Positions 33,554 through 43,323 of a DNA stretch of 64,000 nucleotides are shown piece by piece. Every line of letters begins with the position of its first letter. The stretch's first letter is position 1. The notes below the pieces were generated by a model that worked only from the letters and a program-made list of their open reading frames with translations, ran no database searches and was not told the origin of the DNA. A program made the position numbers and the translations under genes. Origin of the DNA: UBA7398 sp964632545 (lineage in GTDB: Bacteria > Actinomycetota > Actinomycetes > Nanopelagicales > Nanopelagicaceae); contig CAZWBQ010000003.1 in NCBI GenBank assembly GCA_964632545.1, forward strand, positions 45,867-109,866, given 5' to 3'.

Positions 33554-36238
33554 TTATTTGCCAGAAGTAGTCGAAATTAACTCTTTTATCGCTGCAAAAG
33601 CTGCATCGATATTATTAACCGTAACGCCGCCACCTTGGGCAAAATCATCTTTACCGCCACCACCACCACCAAGAACTGTACTAGCCGATTTCACAAGAGC
33701 TCCAGCTTTAATACCGCTAGCTCGTGCCGCATCATCTGTTGCAGCCACTAATACAACTTTCTCTTCTAAAACGCTAACTAGCACAATAACCGAACCAACA
33801 ATTTGTGCGCGTAAGTTAAGTGCAATTGTTCGTAAATCCTCACCAGAAATGCCATCTGCCATTCGCGCAGAGATCAAATTAATCGCCCCTAATTTCTCCG
33901 CTTTTGTTATCAATTTCTTGGAGTCAGCAATTGCAGTAGCAGTTTTGATACCTGCAAGTTCCTTTTCGATCTCTTTGAAACGGCTTAACAAATCTGCGAT
34001 CCGTCCGGGCATTTCCTCAGGACGCGCACCTTTGATTAAATCTGTAACCGAATTGAGTAATAAATGTTCTCTGGCTAGAAATGAATACGCGTCAACACCA
34101 ACTAACGCTTCTATTCGACGGACACCAGCGCCAATTGAAGATTCACTAAGTAATTTAACTACTCCCAATTGCCCAGATCTCGAAACATGGGTACCACCGC
34201 AAAGTTCTCGTGCCCAATCACCAACGCTAACTACTCGCACCCTGTCACCATATTTTTCACCAAATAACGCCATTGCACCAGAAGCTTTTGCATCTGCTTG
34301 TGACATTACTTCAGCAGTTACTGCTAAATCCTCTAGTAAAAGTGAATTTACCCGAGCTTCAACTTCGTTGAGAGTTGAAATTGGCACAGCGCCAGCTGCC
34401 GGAAAATCAAAACGAAAACGGCCCGGTGAATTCTCAGAACCAGCTTGGGTTGCGGTCTCCCCTAAAATTTCTCGGAATGCTTTATGAACCATATGCGTTG
34501 CAGTATGTGCTCTTGAAATACCGTTACGTCTTTCCATATCAATCTCTGCCAGAACAGTTGCGCCTTTAGATACCAGACCGGAGATAACGCGGCCTCGGTG
34601 GACCGATAACCCGGGTATTGGGTTTTGCACATCATCTATCTCAATGATTGCGCCATTGTCTAAAGTTATTTTCCCACCATCTGCTAACTGACCGCCGCCT
34701 TCGGCATAAAACGGGGTTCGGTTGAGAACAATTTCGATCTCATCATCAACTTTTGCTTCGTTTGCGTACCGACCATCCACAAGGAAACCGCTAATTAACG
34801 ATTCACTTTTAATCTCGGTATAACCAATAAATTCAACTTTCCCAGATTCATCCAAAATCTTTCGGTACTCTGTCAGATCGGTATGCCCGCTCTTTTTTGC
34901 TTTAGCATCCGCCTTAGCCCGTTCTTTCTGCTCTTTCATTAATTTTCTAAAACCAGTTTCATCAATTTGTAGGCCTTCTTCGCTTGCCATTTCTAAAGTT
35001 AAATCAAACGGAAATCCATAAGTGTCATGCAATTTAAACACTTCATCGCCACTTAACGTTGCGCCACCCCTCTTTTTCAAACTCGTACTCGCCAAATCGA
35101 AAATCTGAGTTCCACTCTTGAGGGTTTGCAGGAAAACGCTCTCTTCCGCTACTGCAACCGAGAGAATTCGCTTTTTATCAAGAACTAATTCTGGATATTG
35201 CGAACCCATTGCGGCAATTGAACTCTCAATTAATTCGCTCATATTTGCATCCTCTGCGCCAAGCAGCCGCATATTGCGGGTAGTTCTTCGCATCATTCGG
35301 CGCAATACATAACCACGCCCTTCATTTCCCGGGGTAACTCCATCGCCAATTAACATCATCGCGGTGCGGGTGTGATCTGCGATAACCCGCAGCGATACAT
35401 CACTCTTGTTCTCTTTGCCATATTTCACGCCAGCTAATTCGCTCGCTTTATTTAAAATTTGCATTGTTGTATCGATTTCATAAATATTTTCAACGCCTTG
35501 CAACAGTGCCGCTGTTCTCTCTAAACCAAGTCCAGTATCAATATTTTTTGCTGGGAGTTCACCAACGATTGGGAAACTATTCTTATCGCCACCTTCGCCG
35601 CGAATATTTTGCATGAAGACCAAATTCCATACTTCAAGATAACGATCTTCATCTGCAATCGGTCCGCCCGCTTTGCCATATTCAGGACCGCGATCGTAAT
35701 AAATTTCCGAACAAGGTCCGCATGGGCCAGGCACCCCCATCGACCAAAAATTATCGGCCATGCCTCTTCTTTGAATGCGTTCTTTAGGAATTCCGATCTT
35801 CTCATGCCAAATATTTGCAGCCTCATCATCATCTAAATAAACGGTTACCCAAAGTTTTGATTCCGGGAAGCCAAAGCCGCCGTCACTAATAGGTCGAGTG
35901 AGTAAATCCCATGCCAAAGCAATTGCACCCTCTTTAAAATAATCTCCAAATGAAAAATTGCCACACATCTGGAAGAACGAAGCGTGCCGAGTCGTTTTAC
36001 CAACCTCATCAATATCTAAGGTGCGTACACATTTCTGCACAGAAGTTGCTCGCTTATAAGGTGGCGTCATCTCGCCGAGAAAAAAAGGTTTGAAAGGGAC
36101 CATGCCAGCATTTACAAGTAGCAGATTAGGATCGTTTAATATTAGAGAAGCTGACGGTACTACTGTATGAGTTAAGCCGGCACGGTTATCGGATTCGAAA
36201 AAACGTAACCAGCGCGATCGGATTTCCGCTGATTCCAC
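33554..36238 (-). CDS. alaS: Alanyl-tRNA synthetase
   Basis: 894-residue class II synthetase: catalytic core from residue 1 to about 460 (FLGEMTPPYKRATSVQKCVR near 53-72), editing domain with HTATHMVHKAF near 579-589 and CGGTH near 682, and C-Ala domain ending in the Gly-rich LGGGGGGKDDFAQGGG near 859-874. GTG start 4 bp after the DUF948 stop. There is no T-box or leader; expression likely comes from the leaderless promoter of the upstream gene. Confidence 0.97.
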   Translation of the reverse strand: MESAEIRSRWLRFFESDNRAGLTHTVVPSASLILNDPNLLLVNAGMVPFKPFFLGEMTPPYKRATSVQKCVRTLDIDEVGKTTRHASFFQMCGNFSFGDYFKEGAIALAWDLLTRPISDGGFGFPESKLWVTVYLDDDEAANIWHEKIGIPKERIQRRGMADNFWSMGVPGPCGPCSEIYYDRGPEYGKAGGPIADEDRYLEVWNLVFMQNIRGEGGDKNSFPIVGELPAKNIDTGLGLERTAALLQGVENIYEIDTTMQILNKASELAGVKYGKENKSDVSLRVIADHTRTAMMLIGDGVTPGNEGRGYVLRRMMRRTTRNMRLLGAEDANMSELIESSIAAMGSQYPELVLDKKRILSVAVAEESVFLQTLKSGTQIFDLASTSLKKRGGATLSGDEVFKLHDTYGFPFDLTLEMASEEGLQIDETGFRKLMKEQKERAKADAKAKKSGHTDLTEYRKILDESGKVEFIGYTEIKSESLISGFLVDGRYANEAKVDDEIEIVLNRTPFYAEGGGQLADGGKITLDNGAIIEIDDVQNPIPGLSVHRGRVISGLVSKGATVLAEIDMERRNGISRAHTATHMVHKAFREILGETATQAGSENSPGRFRFDFPAAGAVPISTLNEVEARVNSLLLEDLAVTAEVMSQADAKASGAMALFGEKYGDRVRVVSVGDWARELCGGTHVSRSGQLGVVKLLSESSIGAGVRRIEALVGVDAYSFLAREHLLLNSVTDLIKGARPEEMPGRIADLLSRFKEIEKELAGIKTATAIADSKKLITKAEKLGAINLISARMADGISGEDLRTIALNLRAQIVGSVIVLVSVLEEKVVLVAATDDAARASGIKAGALVKSASTVLGGGGGGKDDFAQGGGVTVNNIDAAFAAIKELISTTSGK

Positions 36239-36242
36239 CTAT

Positions 36243-36647
36243 TTACTCGGATTCCTCATCATCGACAAAAGATTTGGCCTTTTTCGAAGATTTGCCTTTG
36301 TTTTTATTTTTACCTTTTCGTAACTGAGCTGCAGTCAACAACCCACCAGCAACTTTCATCGCCAATTCATTTTTATCAAGAAATGTGGAAGTAGTTGCGG
36401 AAATTTTAGAAGATATTTCTTCGACTGATTTGGTAACCCGATTGATGCTATGCAGTGGACCATTAACTAATTTAACTGTAGTAGTTACCTCTTCAAGCAA
36501 GGGAGTTGTTTCTTCAGTTATGGACTTAACTGCCACCCCGACCTCATCAATCACGCGCCCAAGCCGGATCACTGCATAAGAGATTGCAACTGCGATTACA
36601 GCTAGCGCAGCTGCCGCGATGATTGTTGCTATTCCGCCTGGACCCAT
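36243..36647 (-). CDS. DUF948 membrane-anchored protein
   Basis: 134 residues: one N-terminal transmembrane segment (about 5-27), then a helical coiled-coil-like stretch (VGVAVKSITEETTPLLEEVTT) and a Lys-rich tail ending in acidic residues. This is the DUF948 layout found just upstream of alaS across Actinobacteria. The function is unknown; methyl-accepting-like helices suggest envelope-associated oligomerisation, but this is a guess. It opens the alaS-ruvX-mltG-aroE directon. Confidence 0.8.
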   Translation of the reverse strand: MGPGGIATIIAAAALAVIAVAISYAVIRLGRVIDEVGVAVKSITEETTPLLEEVTTTVKLVNGPLHSINRVTKSVEEISSKISATTSTFLDKNELAMKVAGGLLTAAQLRKGKNKNKGKSSKKAKSFVDDEESE

Positions 36648-36659
36648 TTGCCTAGGTTA
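36648..36659 (-). promoter_or_regulatory. Predicted leaderless promoter of DUF948-alaS unit
   Basis: Minus-strand TAACCT (36654-36659), 6 nt, then ATG at 36647; no ribosome site. Confidence 0.5.
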
Positions 36660-36697
36660 CCTGACTTCATTAGCTACATGATGCAGGTTTACCCGTT

Positions 36698-38941
36698 TTA
36701 GAATTTAGGTATCTCAATATCGGGAGTTTTATGACCAGCATGCGCCACAACCGCGGCATCGTGATACGCCTCAATCGCGAGCATGTTTTCATCCATTACA
36801 TATGGTCGACCATCTGCAATGACACCTGGTTTTCCTTCAATAACGGCTACCACATCATCTCCCGAAAGCGTTTTATGAATTTCTAATGCATGAGCAACTG
36901 CGAGAACTTTCCGACGATTATCGCGGAGAATCATCTCTGCTTTCGCTAATAGCGATGAAAGATTATCTTCAATTCGATCGGCCAAAGCTCGTTTCATTTC
37001 TTTACTTGAATCGTCTTTTTTCCCACCGCCTGGTGTACCTAATTCCATTCTCCGACTAGAAGCATAGGAAGAAACAGTTGATCCCATACCCCATTGACCT
37101 TCCATCAGCGCCGCAACTGTGGTGGCACTTTCCAGATCTCCGGAAACACCTGATGAATTATCACCATTAAAAAACATTCGCTCACCTGCCAGCGATGCCA
37201 GCGAAACTAAAATATCCGATTCGTATTCAGTTCGCCATCTTGTAAATTGGTCATCTGGCGGAATGCTTGCAACCATACCTAAATAATCTGAACCTTTTTC
37301 AATAGTTGCTAAATCAATCTCCATATGGCGCCTGGTTAAATGGGCCATCACTGCATGGCAAGCTTCATGTACCGCTACTGCATGCCGTTCTCGCTCAATG
37401 TACTCAACATCTTCAGCAGGTCCCAATTCCTTCAACTGTTTAGCTTTTAATACATCGCTCCAGAGAATTGAAGTTCTGCCATTTCGGATTGCCATAATTA
37501 ACGCTTCATTGATTAAATCTTTGATGGTCGCACCGGTTGCATATGGCGTGATAGTTGCCAACTTATCAATCTCTTCGCTTGTAAGTGAATGCGAAACTTT
37601 TGCCAAATATCCTTCGTAAGTTCTAACACGTCCAGCTTTACTTGGATAACCAACGCGATACATGCGATCGATTCGACCCGGACGCAAGAGCGCTTCATCT
37701 AAAGCCTCGGGCATGTTGGTAGCCATTACAACGAGAATGCGATATTTCGGTGGATTCTTTGGTCGCATACCTAAAGTTCGTCGCACAATTCGATTTATAA
37801 AACCACGTGGCTTTTTTAAACCAGAAAGTTCGGTAAGTAACGCCTGTAAAGTTCCCATTCCGCCGCCGTTATTTCCGCCAGCACCACCCATCACAAATGC
37901 ATTCCGAACCAAAAGCGCAGCGGTATTTTTCGATAAATAATTTCCACCATGGCAAGTTTCTGCAAAAATTTCAGCTTTGCCGGTTTCTCGGTTCTGCCCA
38001 CCTCCTGAAACTATTCCTCGATTACCCAGGGAATCAGCTTCATCAAAAAATACAACTACGCCGCCGTAACGAAGCGCTAATTTCCGTAATTTACGAAATA
38101 AACCTTTAACTTTAAGCACGCCTACACCCATAAACATATTTGTAAAAGCACCTGGGTCAACGAATACGAATGGTTTACCAGTTTCGCCCGCCATTGATTC
38201 CGCCATCAATGTTTTACCGGTACCTGGTGGACCCCAAAGTAAAATTCCACCCGGAACATATCCGCCATGTTTTTCAATGCTCTCTGGATTTTCTAGAAAA
38301 ACTAAATTTTCACGGATCCGATTTAGAACATGATCTTGACCCCATACATCTGAGAAACGAGTTCGAATATCATCAGGGAAATAAGTATCAACACCACCTC
38401 TACTTAGAAACCAGAAAATTGCCGCAAATTGAATTACTACAAAGAAAACTGCAAAAAGTAATTGTCCTAGCATTGGTAGCGCGCTCCACAAAGCTTTTGG
38501 AGCAAAGAAGAGTGCTCTTACTGGTGTTTCTTTATAGATAGCACCAAGAATGACGGCAAGTAATGTAATCAGGAGAATTGATTTAATAATCCGCGACAAC
38601 CGATATCGCGTCCAGTCACTCAATTTATGAACTAAACGATCAACAAACTTAAAATATTTCTGCCAAATTCCATGGTAAGGCGCTAATAATTCCGATAATA
38701 GGAAATGAGTTTGTCTGACTAATTCGATTGCAAGTAACGGGAAGATCCACCACCTAGCGGCGGCATTTGTGCGAATCGCATCTGTAAAACCTAAAATCGG
38801 GTTACCGGACATATCTGCCCAGACCAAAATAAAGAAAACTAAGACGAAGAGCGTTACAAACTTGCTTCGATCATAAAAGGATAGGTGGACTCGGGTTTTG
38901 CGATCTGTGTCGCGTGCTCTACTTGTCGAAACTTCAGACAT
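36698..38941 (-). CDS. Divergent FtsH-like membrane AAA ATPase / zinc metalloprotease
   Basis: 747 residues. Four predicted transmembrane segments (about 27-44, 62-80, 118-137, 160-179) replace the two of classical FtsH. The AAA domain has Walker A GPPGTGKT 237-244, pore motif FMGVG 270-274, Walker B VVFFDEAD 296-303 and the second region of homology ATNMPEALDEALLRPGRIDR 407-426. Between Walker B and that region there are about 100 residues, roughly twice the FtsH spacing, including a Gly/Asn-rich stretch (352-363). The peptidase motif is HEACH (525-529; FtsH has HEAGH), with a likely third zinc ligand D602 in SGVSGDLESAT. It probably degrades membrane proteins; the insert suggests a specialised branch. 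GAGGA lies before the ATG. Confidence 0.85.
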   Translation of the reverse strand: MSEVSTSRARDTDRKTRVHLSFYDRSKFVTLFVLVFFILVWADMSGNPILGFTDAIRTNAAARWWIFPLLAIELVRQTHFLLSELLAPYHGIWQKYFKFVDRLVHKLSDWTRYRLSRIIKSILLITLLAVILGAIYKETPVRALFFAPKALWSALPMLGQLLFAVFFVVIQFAAIFWFLSRGGVDTYFPDDIRTRFSDVWGQDHVLNRIRENLVFLENPESIEKHGGYVPGGILLWGPPGTGKTLMAESMAGETGKPFVFVDPGAFTNMFMGVGVLKVKGLFRKLRKLALRYGGVVVFFDEADSLGNRGIVSGGGQNRETGKAEIFAETCHGGNYLSKNTAALLVRNAFVMGGAGGNNGGGMGTLQALLTELSGLKKPRGFINRIVRRTLGMRPKNPPKYRILVVMATNMPEALDEALLRPGRIDRMYRVGYPSKAGRVRTYEGYLAKVSHSLTSEEIDKLATITPYATGATIKDLINEALIMAIRNGRTSILWSDVLKAKQLKELGPAEDVEYIERERHAVAVHEACHAVMAHLTRRHMEIDLATIEKGSDYLGMVASIPPDDQFTRWRTEYESDILVSLASLAGERMFFNGDNSSGVSGDLESATTVAALMEGQWGMGSTVSSYASSRRMELGTPGGGKKDDSSKEMKRALADRIEDNLSSLLAKAEMILRDNRRKVLAVAHALEIHKTLSGDDVVAVIEGKPGVIADGRPYVMDENMLAIEAYHDAAVVAHAGHKTPDIEIPKF

Positions 38942-38962
38942 TTACAATCCTCACTAAATCCC

Positions 38963-39631
38963 CTATTTCCCTCTTATGGTGAACGACTGCACGATCTTAT
39001 CTAAAGTACTCTGATTCTGGGTATAGCAAATATCACTACAACGAATAATCAGCACGTACAAAATCGATCGATCCGGCGACAAAGCAACCGTTTGATTCAT
39101 CGTCTCTAGTTGTCCATTTGCGGTTGCAAAAGTGAAAGCGCTGCGAATGCCAGTTGCTCCCTTATCTTTGAAATCCTGATCTTCTATCAAAGTAAATTTA
39201 GGAGCAGCCAATGATCCATCAATCCAAGAAGTTAGCGGTACCACGATATCGCGCAAAGAGTTAAAAGAAACTGCGTTAATTTCAGTTGCATATAAATTTC
39301 TAATCCGTAGGAAAACTATCGGGGATTCTTTAGGTGCAAGACTAAATACTTCTTTAGGGGTTATTTTTAAATTTGGTGAATAGGCAACTTGCCATTTAAC
39401 TGCTGCTAATCGCGCAGCTGCCCCCGCATCAGTTGCTTTCGCCTCATAATCTGAAAGTACTTTAGGAGTAATTTCGTGCCAGCCATTTGGAACTGTAAAA
39501 AAGACACCGTCTTGTTTGAAAGCCACGAACTTTTTTGTGGGTTTTCCGCAACTTGATAACATTACCGCGATAATTATTAACGCAAGCGTTACTGTAAATA
39601 AACTTTTACTTGCTCTCCGGTTGGGAATCAA
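38963..39631 (-). CDS. Predicted lipoprotein of unknown function
   Basis: 222 residues. A signal sequence with hydrophobic core (about 10-24) ends in the lipobox LSSC with Cys28, so it is a predicted lipid-anchored exported protein. The mature part resembles small domains with a 'VFFTVPNGWHEI' start, seen in secreted actinobacterial proteins, but I recognise no enzyme motif; two cysteines near the end (CSDIC) could form a disulphide. It starts at TTG with a strong AAGGAG 7 nt upstream, inside the last 26 bp of aspS. No better start exists, since the next Met is inside the signal. Confidence 0.72.
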   Translation of the reverse strand: MIPNRRASKSLFTVTLALIIIAVMLSSCGKPTKKFVAFKQDGVFFTVPNGWHEITPKVLSDYEAKATDAGAAARLAAVKWQVAYSPNLKITPKEVFSLAPKESPIVFLRIRNLYATEINAVSFNSLRDIVVPLTSWIDGSLAAPKFTLIEDQDFKDKGATGIRSAFTFATANGQLETMNQTVALSPDRSILYVLIIRCSDICYTQNQSTLDKIVQSFTIRGK

Positions 39632-41345
39632 TCCCGCTCTCCTTGCGCTGTGCTGCCGTTATTGCTGTAGGCGCTCCAGTCAATGGATCGCCTCCGCTAG
39701 CCGTTTTAGGAAATGCAATAACTTCTCTAATCGAATCGGAACCTGTTATCAGCGCACACAATCGATCTAAACCAAGAGCGATCCCACCGTGCGGAGGTGG
39801 TCCATAATTGAATGCCTCTAGTAAAAATCCGAATTTACTCTCAGCTTCAGATTGCGATAACCCAATGACGGCGAAAACTTTCTGTTGCATCTCACGCCGA
39901 TGAATACGAATAGATCCACCGCCAATTTCATTACCATTTAAAACTATGTCGTATGCATATGCCAAAGCTGACGCTGGATCGGTAGCAAAAGTTTCCGCAA
40001 ATTCTGGTTTAGGACCGGTGAATGGATGATGTACCGCAGTCCAACCACCATCGTCGGTTTTTTCAAACATAGGAGCATCTACAACCCAAAGAAAATTCCA
40101 TGCGCTCTTATCAATCAATCCGCAACGTTCGCCGATCTCTAGTCGAACTGCGCCTAACAAACTTTGTGAACTATTTCGATCACCGGCCGCGAAAAATATT
40201 GCATCGCCAGGGTTAGCACCGGTTTCGGCTGCAATTCCAGCGCTCTCCTTCTCTGAAAGATTCTTGGCTACCGGTCCGGCTAACTGGCCATCTGGTTGCA
40301 CCAAAATATATGCCAAACCTTTAGCGCCGCGAGCTTTCGCCCAATCTTGCCAAGCATCAAGATCTCTTCGTGCCGAACTAGCACCACCAGGCATTACCAC
40401 TGCACCTACATATTCTGCTTGGAATACTCGAAATTGTGTATCACTAAAGAATCCAGTTACTTCGGAAATTTCATTATTGAAACGTAAATCAGGTTTATCT
40501 GAACCAAATCTGCGCATGGCTTCGTGATAAGTCATATGTGGAATTGGCATCGGTATTTCATAGCCAACTACCTCTTTGAAAACTCTACTTAAAATCCGTT
40601 CGGCTACTTGTAAAACATCTGCTTGATCTACAAAAGACATTTCAATATCTAGTTGGGTAAATTCAGGTTGGCGATCCGCGCGGAAATCTTCATCTCTAAA
40701 GCATCTAGCTATTTGATAATAACGTTCCATTCCGGCAACCATCAATAATTGTTTAAATAACTGTGGTGATTGCGGCAATGCATACCAACTACCGGGTTGA
40801 AGCCTTACTGGTACTAAAAAGTCGCGAGCACCTTCCGGAGTAGACCGAGTTAAATAAGGTGTTTCAATTTCTAGAAAATCGCTCTCACTCATTACCGAAC
40901 GAATCACAGATGTTACTTTTGAACGCACCCGTAAATTCTGGGCTGGGCCTTCCCGTCTTAAATCTAAGTAGCGATATTTCAATCTAACTTCTTCGCTGAT
41001 ATTAGAAGTGTCGCCGCTATCAACTGGGAATGGTAAAGCCGCAGCTTCCGATAAAACCGTTAATTCTTTGCAAATCACTTCAATCGCACCAGTAGGAATG
41101 GCGCTATTTTCGTTTCCGTTAGGTCGCGCTACAACTTCCCCGACAATGAGAACGCACCACTCTGCACGCAGCGCGCCAGCAACCGTTTCATCCGAAATAA
41201 CGACTTGTACCGCGCCAGTTGCATCACGAAGGTCAATAAAAGCCACCCCACCATGATCGCGGCGGCGTGCTACCCAACCAGCCAATTTAATTTCACTGCC
41301 GATATGTGATGCGCGAATATCGCCAGCATTATGGGTACGTAACAC
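39606..41345 (-). CDS. aspS: Aspartyl-tRNA synthetase
   Basis: 579-residue class IIb synthetase: N-terminal OB fold (about 15-100), catalytic core with FLVPVRLQPGSWYALPQSPQ near 175-194, RCFRDEDFRADRQPEFTQLD near 216-235, bacterial GAD insertion and the C-terminal GIALGLDRL motif 3 near 535. GTG start with AGGAG 5 nt upstream. It may be non-discriminating (also charging tRNA-Asn), which cannot be settled here. Its end overlaps the lipoprotein gene. Confidence 0.96.
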   Translation of the reverse strand: MLRTHNAGDIRASHIGSEIKLAGWVARRRDHGGVAFIDLRDATGAVQVVISDETVAGALRAEWCVLIVGEVVARPNGNENSAIPTGAIEVICKELTVLSEAAALPFPVDSGDTSNISEEVRLKYRYLDLRREGPAQNLRVRSKVTSVIRSVMSESDFLEIETPYLTRSTPEGARDFLVPVRLQPGSWYALPQSPQLFKQLLMVAGMERYYQIARCFRDEDFRADRQPEFTQLDIEMSFVDQADVLQVAERILSRVFKEVVGYEIPMPIPHMTYHEAMRRFGSDKPDLRFNNEISEVTGFFSDTQFRVFQAEYVGAVVMPGGASSARRDLDAWQDWAKARGAKGLAYILVQPDGQLAGPVAKNLSEKESAGIAAETGANPGDAIFFAAGDRNSSQSLLGAVRLEIGERCGLIDKSAWNFLWVVDAPMFEKTDDGGWTAVHHPFTGPKPEFAETFATDPASALAYAYDIVLNGNEIGGGSIRIHRREMQQKVFAVIGLSQSEAESKFGFLLEAFNYGPPPHGGIALGLDRLCALITGSDSIREVIAFPKTASGGDPLTGAPTAITAAQRKESGIDSQPESK

Positions 41346-41365
41346 GGTGCTCCTGAACCTAGTTT

Positions 41366-42613
41366 CTACTTCAACAACTCAGCATTAACATCGCCAAGAG
41401 TAACCGAAAAGCCAATGCCGGTTTCCATGTTTTTCAATTCGCCAACGCCGGTAACTAACTCTGCATCACCGATCACGATGGCATATCTAGCACCACTTTT
41501 ATCAGCCCCCTTCATCGCGCCTTTCAAAGCGCGGTCACCGTAGGCGCAATCAACAACTACGCCAGATTTTCGGAGATTATCAATAAATTTGATAGAAAAA
41601 TCTTTCGCTATGGCGCCTAATGGAATTACGAATAAATCTGGACGCGCAGATTTCGATAAATCAATTCCTTCTGCTTCGCAAGCTAACAGCGTTCTATCTA
41701 TCCCTAGACCAAAACCAATTCCAGATAATTCTTGGCCACCTAGTGATTCCATCAATCCGTCATATCTGCCGCCGCCACCGATGCCGGATTGGGCTCCTAG
41801 CAATTCATGCACAAATTCAAAAGCAGTTCCAGTGTAATAATCTAATCCTCGAACCATTCTCGGATTTATTGAATATGGAATTTGTAGATCTTCTAAATAT
41901 TGTTTTACCTTAGCAAAATGAGTTGCGCTTTCAGTTGTTAAATAATCAAGCAATAGCGGCGCATCAATCATTGCTTTAGCGATAGCCTCGCGTTTATCAT
42001 CAAAAAGTCGTAACGGGTTGAGTTTTATTCGCTCCCTAGTGGCTTCATCTAAATCCATTTTTGCGATGAATGCCAATAAATCTTTGCGATGCGCGCTCCG
42101 CGAAGCTGCATCTCCCAAGGATGTGATATCTAATCTGAATTTTTTCAAACCTAAATTTCGATATCCCGTATTTGCAATGGCAATAACTTCTGCATCGATA
42201 GCTGGATCATTTAAGCCAATGGCTTCGATTCCTACTTGATAAAATTGGCGATATCTTCCAGCCTGCGGACGTTCTGCCCGGAAAAACGGACCGGAGTACC
42301 AAACTTTGACTGGTAATTGCCCACGATCGAGACCGTGTTCAATGACAGCGCGCATAACTCCCGCAGTACCTTCTGGTCGCAATGTAATTGATCTTCCACC
42401 GCGGTCTTCGAATGTGTACATCTCTTTTGAAACCACATCAGTAGATTCACCTACACCACGTGCAAAAAGTTCAGTATCTTCAAAAATTGGGAGTTCTAGC
42501 AATTTATAACCGGCTAATTTCGCTGGGGTAATTAAACCTTTACGCACATTTTCGAAGGCGATGGATCGATCTGGAAAATATTCGCTAACACCTTTCGGAG
42601 CTTGATATTTCAT
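41366..42613 (-). CDS. hisS: Histidyl-tRNA synthetase
   Basis: 415-residue class II synthetase. Motif 2 region RPEGTAGVMRAVIEHG near 78-93 and RAERPQAGRYRQFYQVG near 113-129. Histidine-specific loop MVRGLDYYTGTAFEF near 248-262 and GGGRYDGL near 276. A C-terminal anticodon-binding domain follows. The ATG overlaps the stop of the metallo-hydrolase gene (ATGA). Confidence 0.96.
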   Translation of the reverse strand: MKYQAPKGVSEYFPDRSIAFENVRKGLITPAKLAGYKLLELPIFEDTELFARGVGESTDVVSKEMYTFEDRGGRSITLRPEGTAGVMRAVIEHGLDRGQLPVKVWYSGPFFRAERPQAGRYRQFYQVGIEAIGLNDPAIDAEVIAIANTGYRNLGLKKFRLDITSLGDAASRSAHRKDLLAFIAKMDLDEATRERIKLNPLRLFDDKREAIAKAMIDAPLLLDYLTTESATHFAKVKQYLEDLQIPYSINPRMVRGLDYYTGTAFEFVHELLGAQSGIGGGGRYDGLMESLGGQELSGIGFGLGIDRTLLACEAEGIDLSKSARPDLFVIPLGAIAKDFSIKFIDNLRKSGVVVDCAYGDRALKGAMKGADKSGARYAIVIGDAELVTGVGELKNMETGIGFSVTLGDVNAELLK

Positions 42614-43323
42614 CGCGCTCCTACAGTTAAATTCTTTAAATATGGATTACTTTTTCGCTCTTGAGCTATCGTAGTTTCTGGCCCATGACCAGGAAGTACT
42701 CGAACGCTATCTGAAAGCGTGAGAATTTTTTCTTGCAAAGTTTTTGTCATATCCGATGTTGAACCGGTGGGTAAATCAGTCCGTCCAATAGAACCGGCAA
42801 AGAGTACGTCACCAGTCACGGCAATATCTTCGTTAACCATAAAGATAATGGAACCGCGAGTATGGCCAGGTGCATGCACTACCTTGATCGACATCCCGGC
42901 AATAGAAAGCAGTTCGTTACTTCTAACTTCCATTACATTTTCGGGTTCTTGAAAAGTGTCGCGTCCAGTTTCACTTGCAAGCATCGATAATAGCTGCGCA
43001 GATTCACTACTCAAAGCGCGCTCTGGATGAATTAGTAACTCACGGTCTGCAGAATGGATGTAAGTAACAAACTTATTGGCAGCTTCACCAGTTTCAACTG
43101 AATTTGCAAGTGGCAGAACCGAAAAAGTGTGATCTAAATGGCCATGTGTTAAAAGCGTTGCAACTGGCTTCAATTTAAATTTTTCGATTACCTCGTAAAT
43201 TTCATTCGTTAAATCCGGGATCGCGATACCAGGATCAACGATTACACATTCTTCATTTTTGCCAGAGGCCAAAATCCAACAATTTGTGCCATAAAAAGGA
43301 GCTGCTACCGATTCAACTAGCAT
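42610..43323 (-). CDS. Metallo-beta-lactamase-fold hydrolase (glyoxalase II-like)
   Basis: 237-residue cytoplasmic metal hydrolase. THGHLDH at about 59-65 binds two metals, with further ligands in HAPGHTRGSIIF near 149-160, TGDVLFAGSIGRTD near 170-183 and LPGHGPET near 210-217. The layout is that of glyoxalase II-like MBL proteins found beside hisS in Actinobacteria; the substrate is not established. A GGGGTGAG ribosome site abuts the ATG. Confidence 0.85.
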   Translation of the reverse strand: MLVESVAAPFYGTNCWILASGKNEECVIVDPGIAIPDLTNEIYEVIEKFKLKPVATLLTHGHLDHTFSVLPLANSVETGEAANKFVTYIHSADRELLIHPERALSSESAQLLSMLASETGRDTFQEPENVMEVRSNELLSIAGMSIKVVHAPGHTRGSIIFMVNEDIAVTGDVLFAGSIGRTDLPTGSTSDMTKTLQEKILTLSDSVRVLPGHGPETTIAQERKSNPYLKNLTVGAR

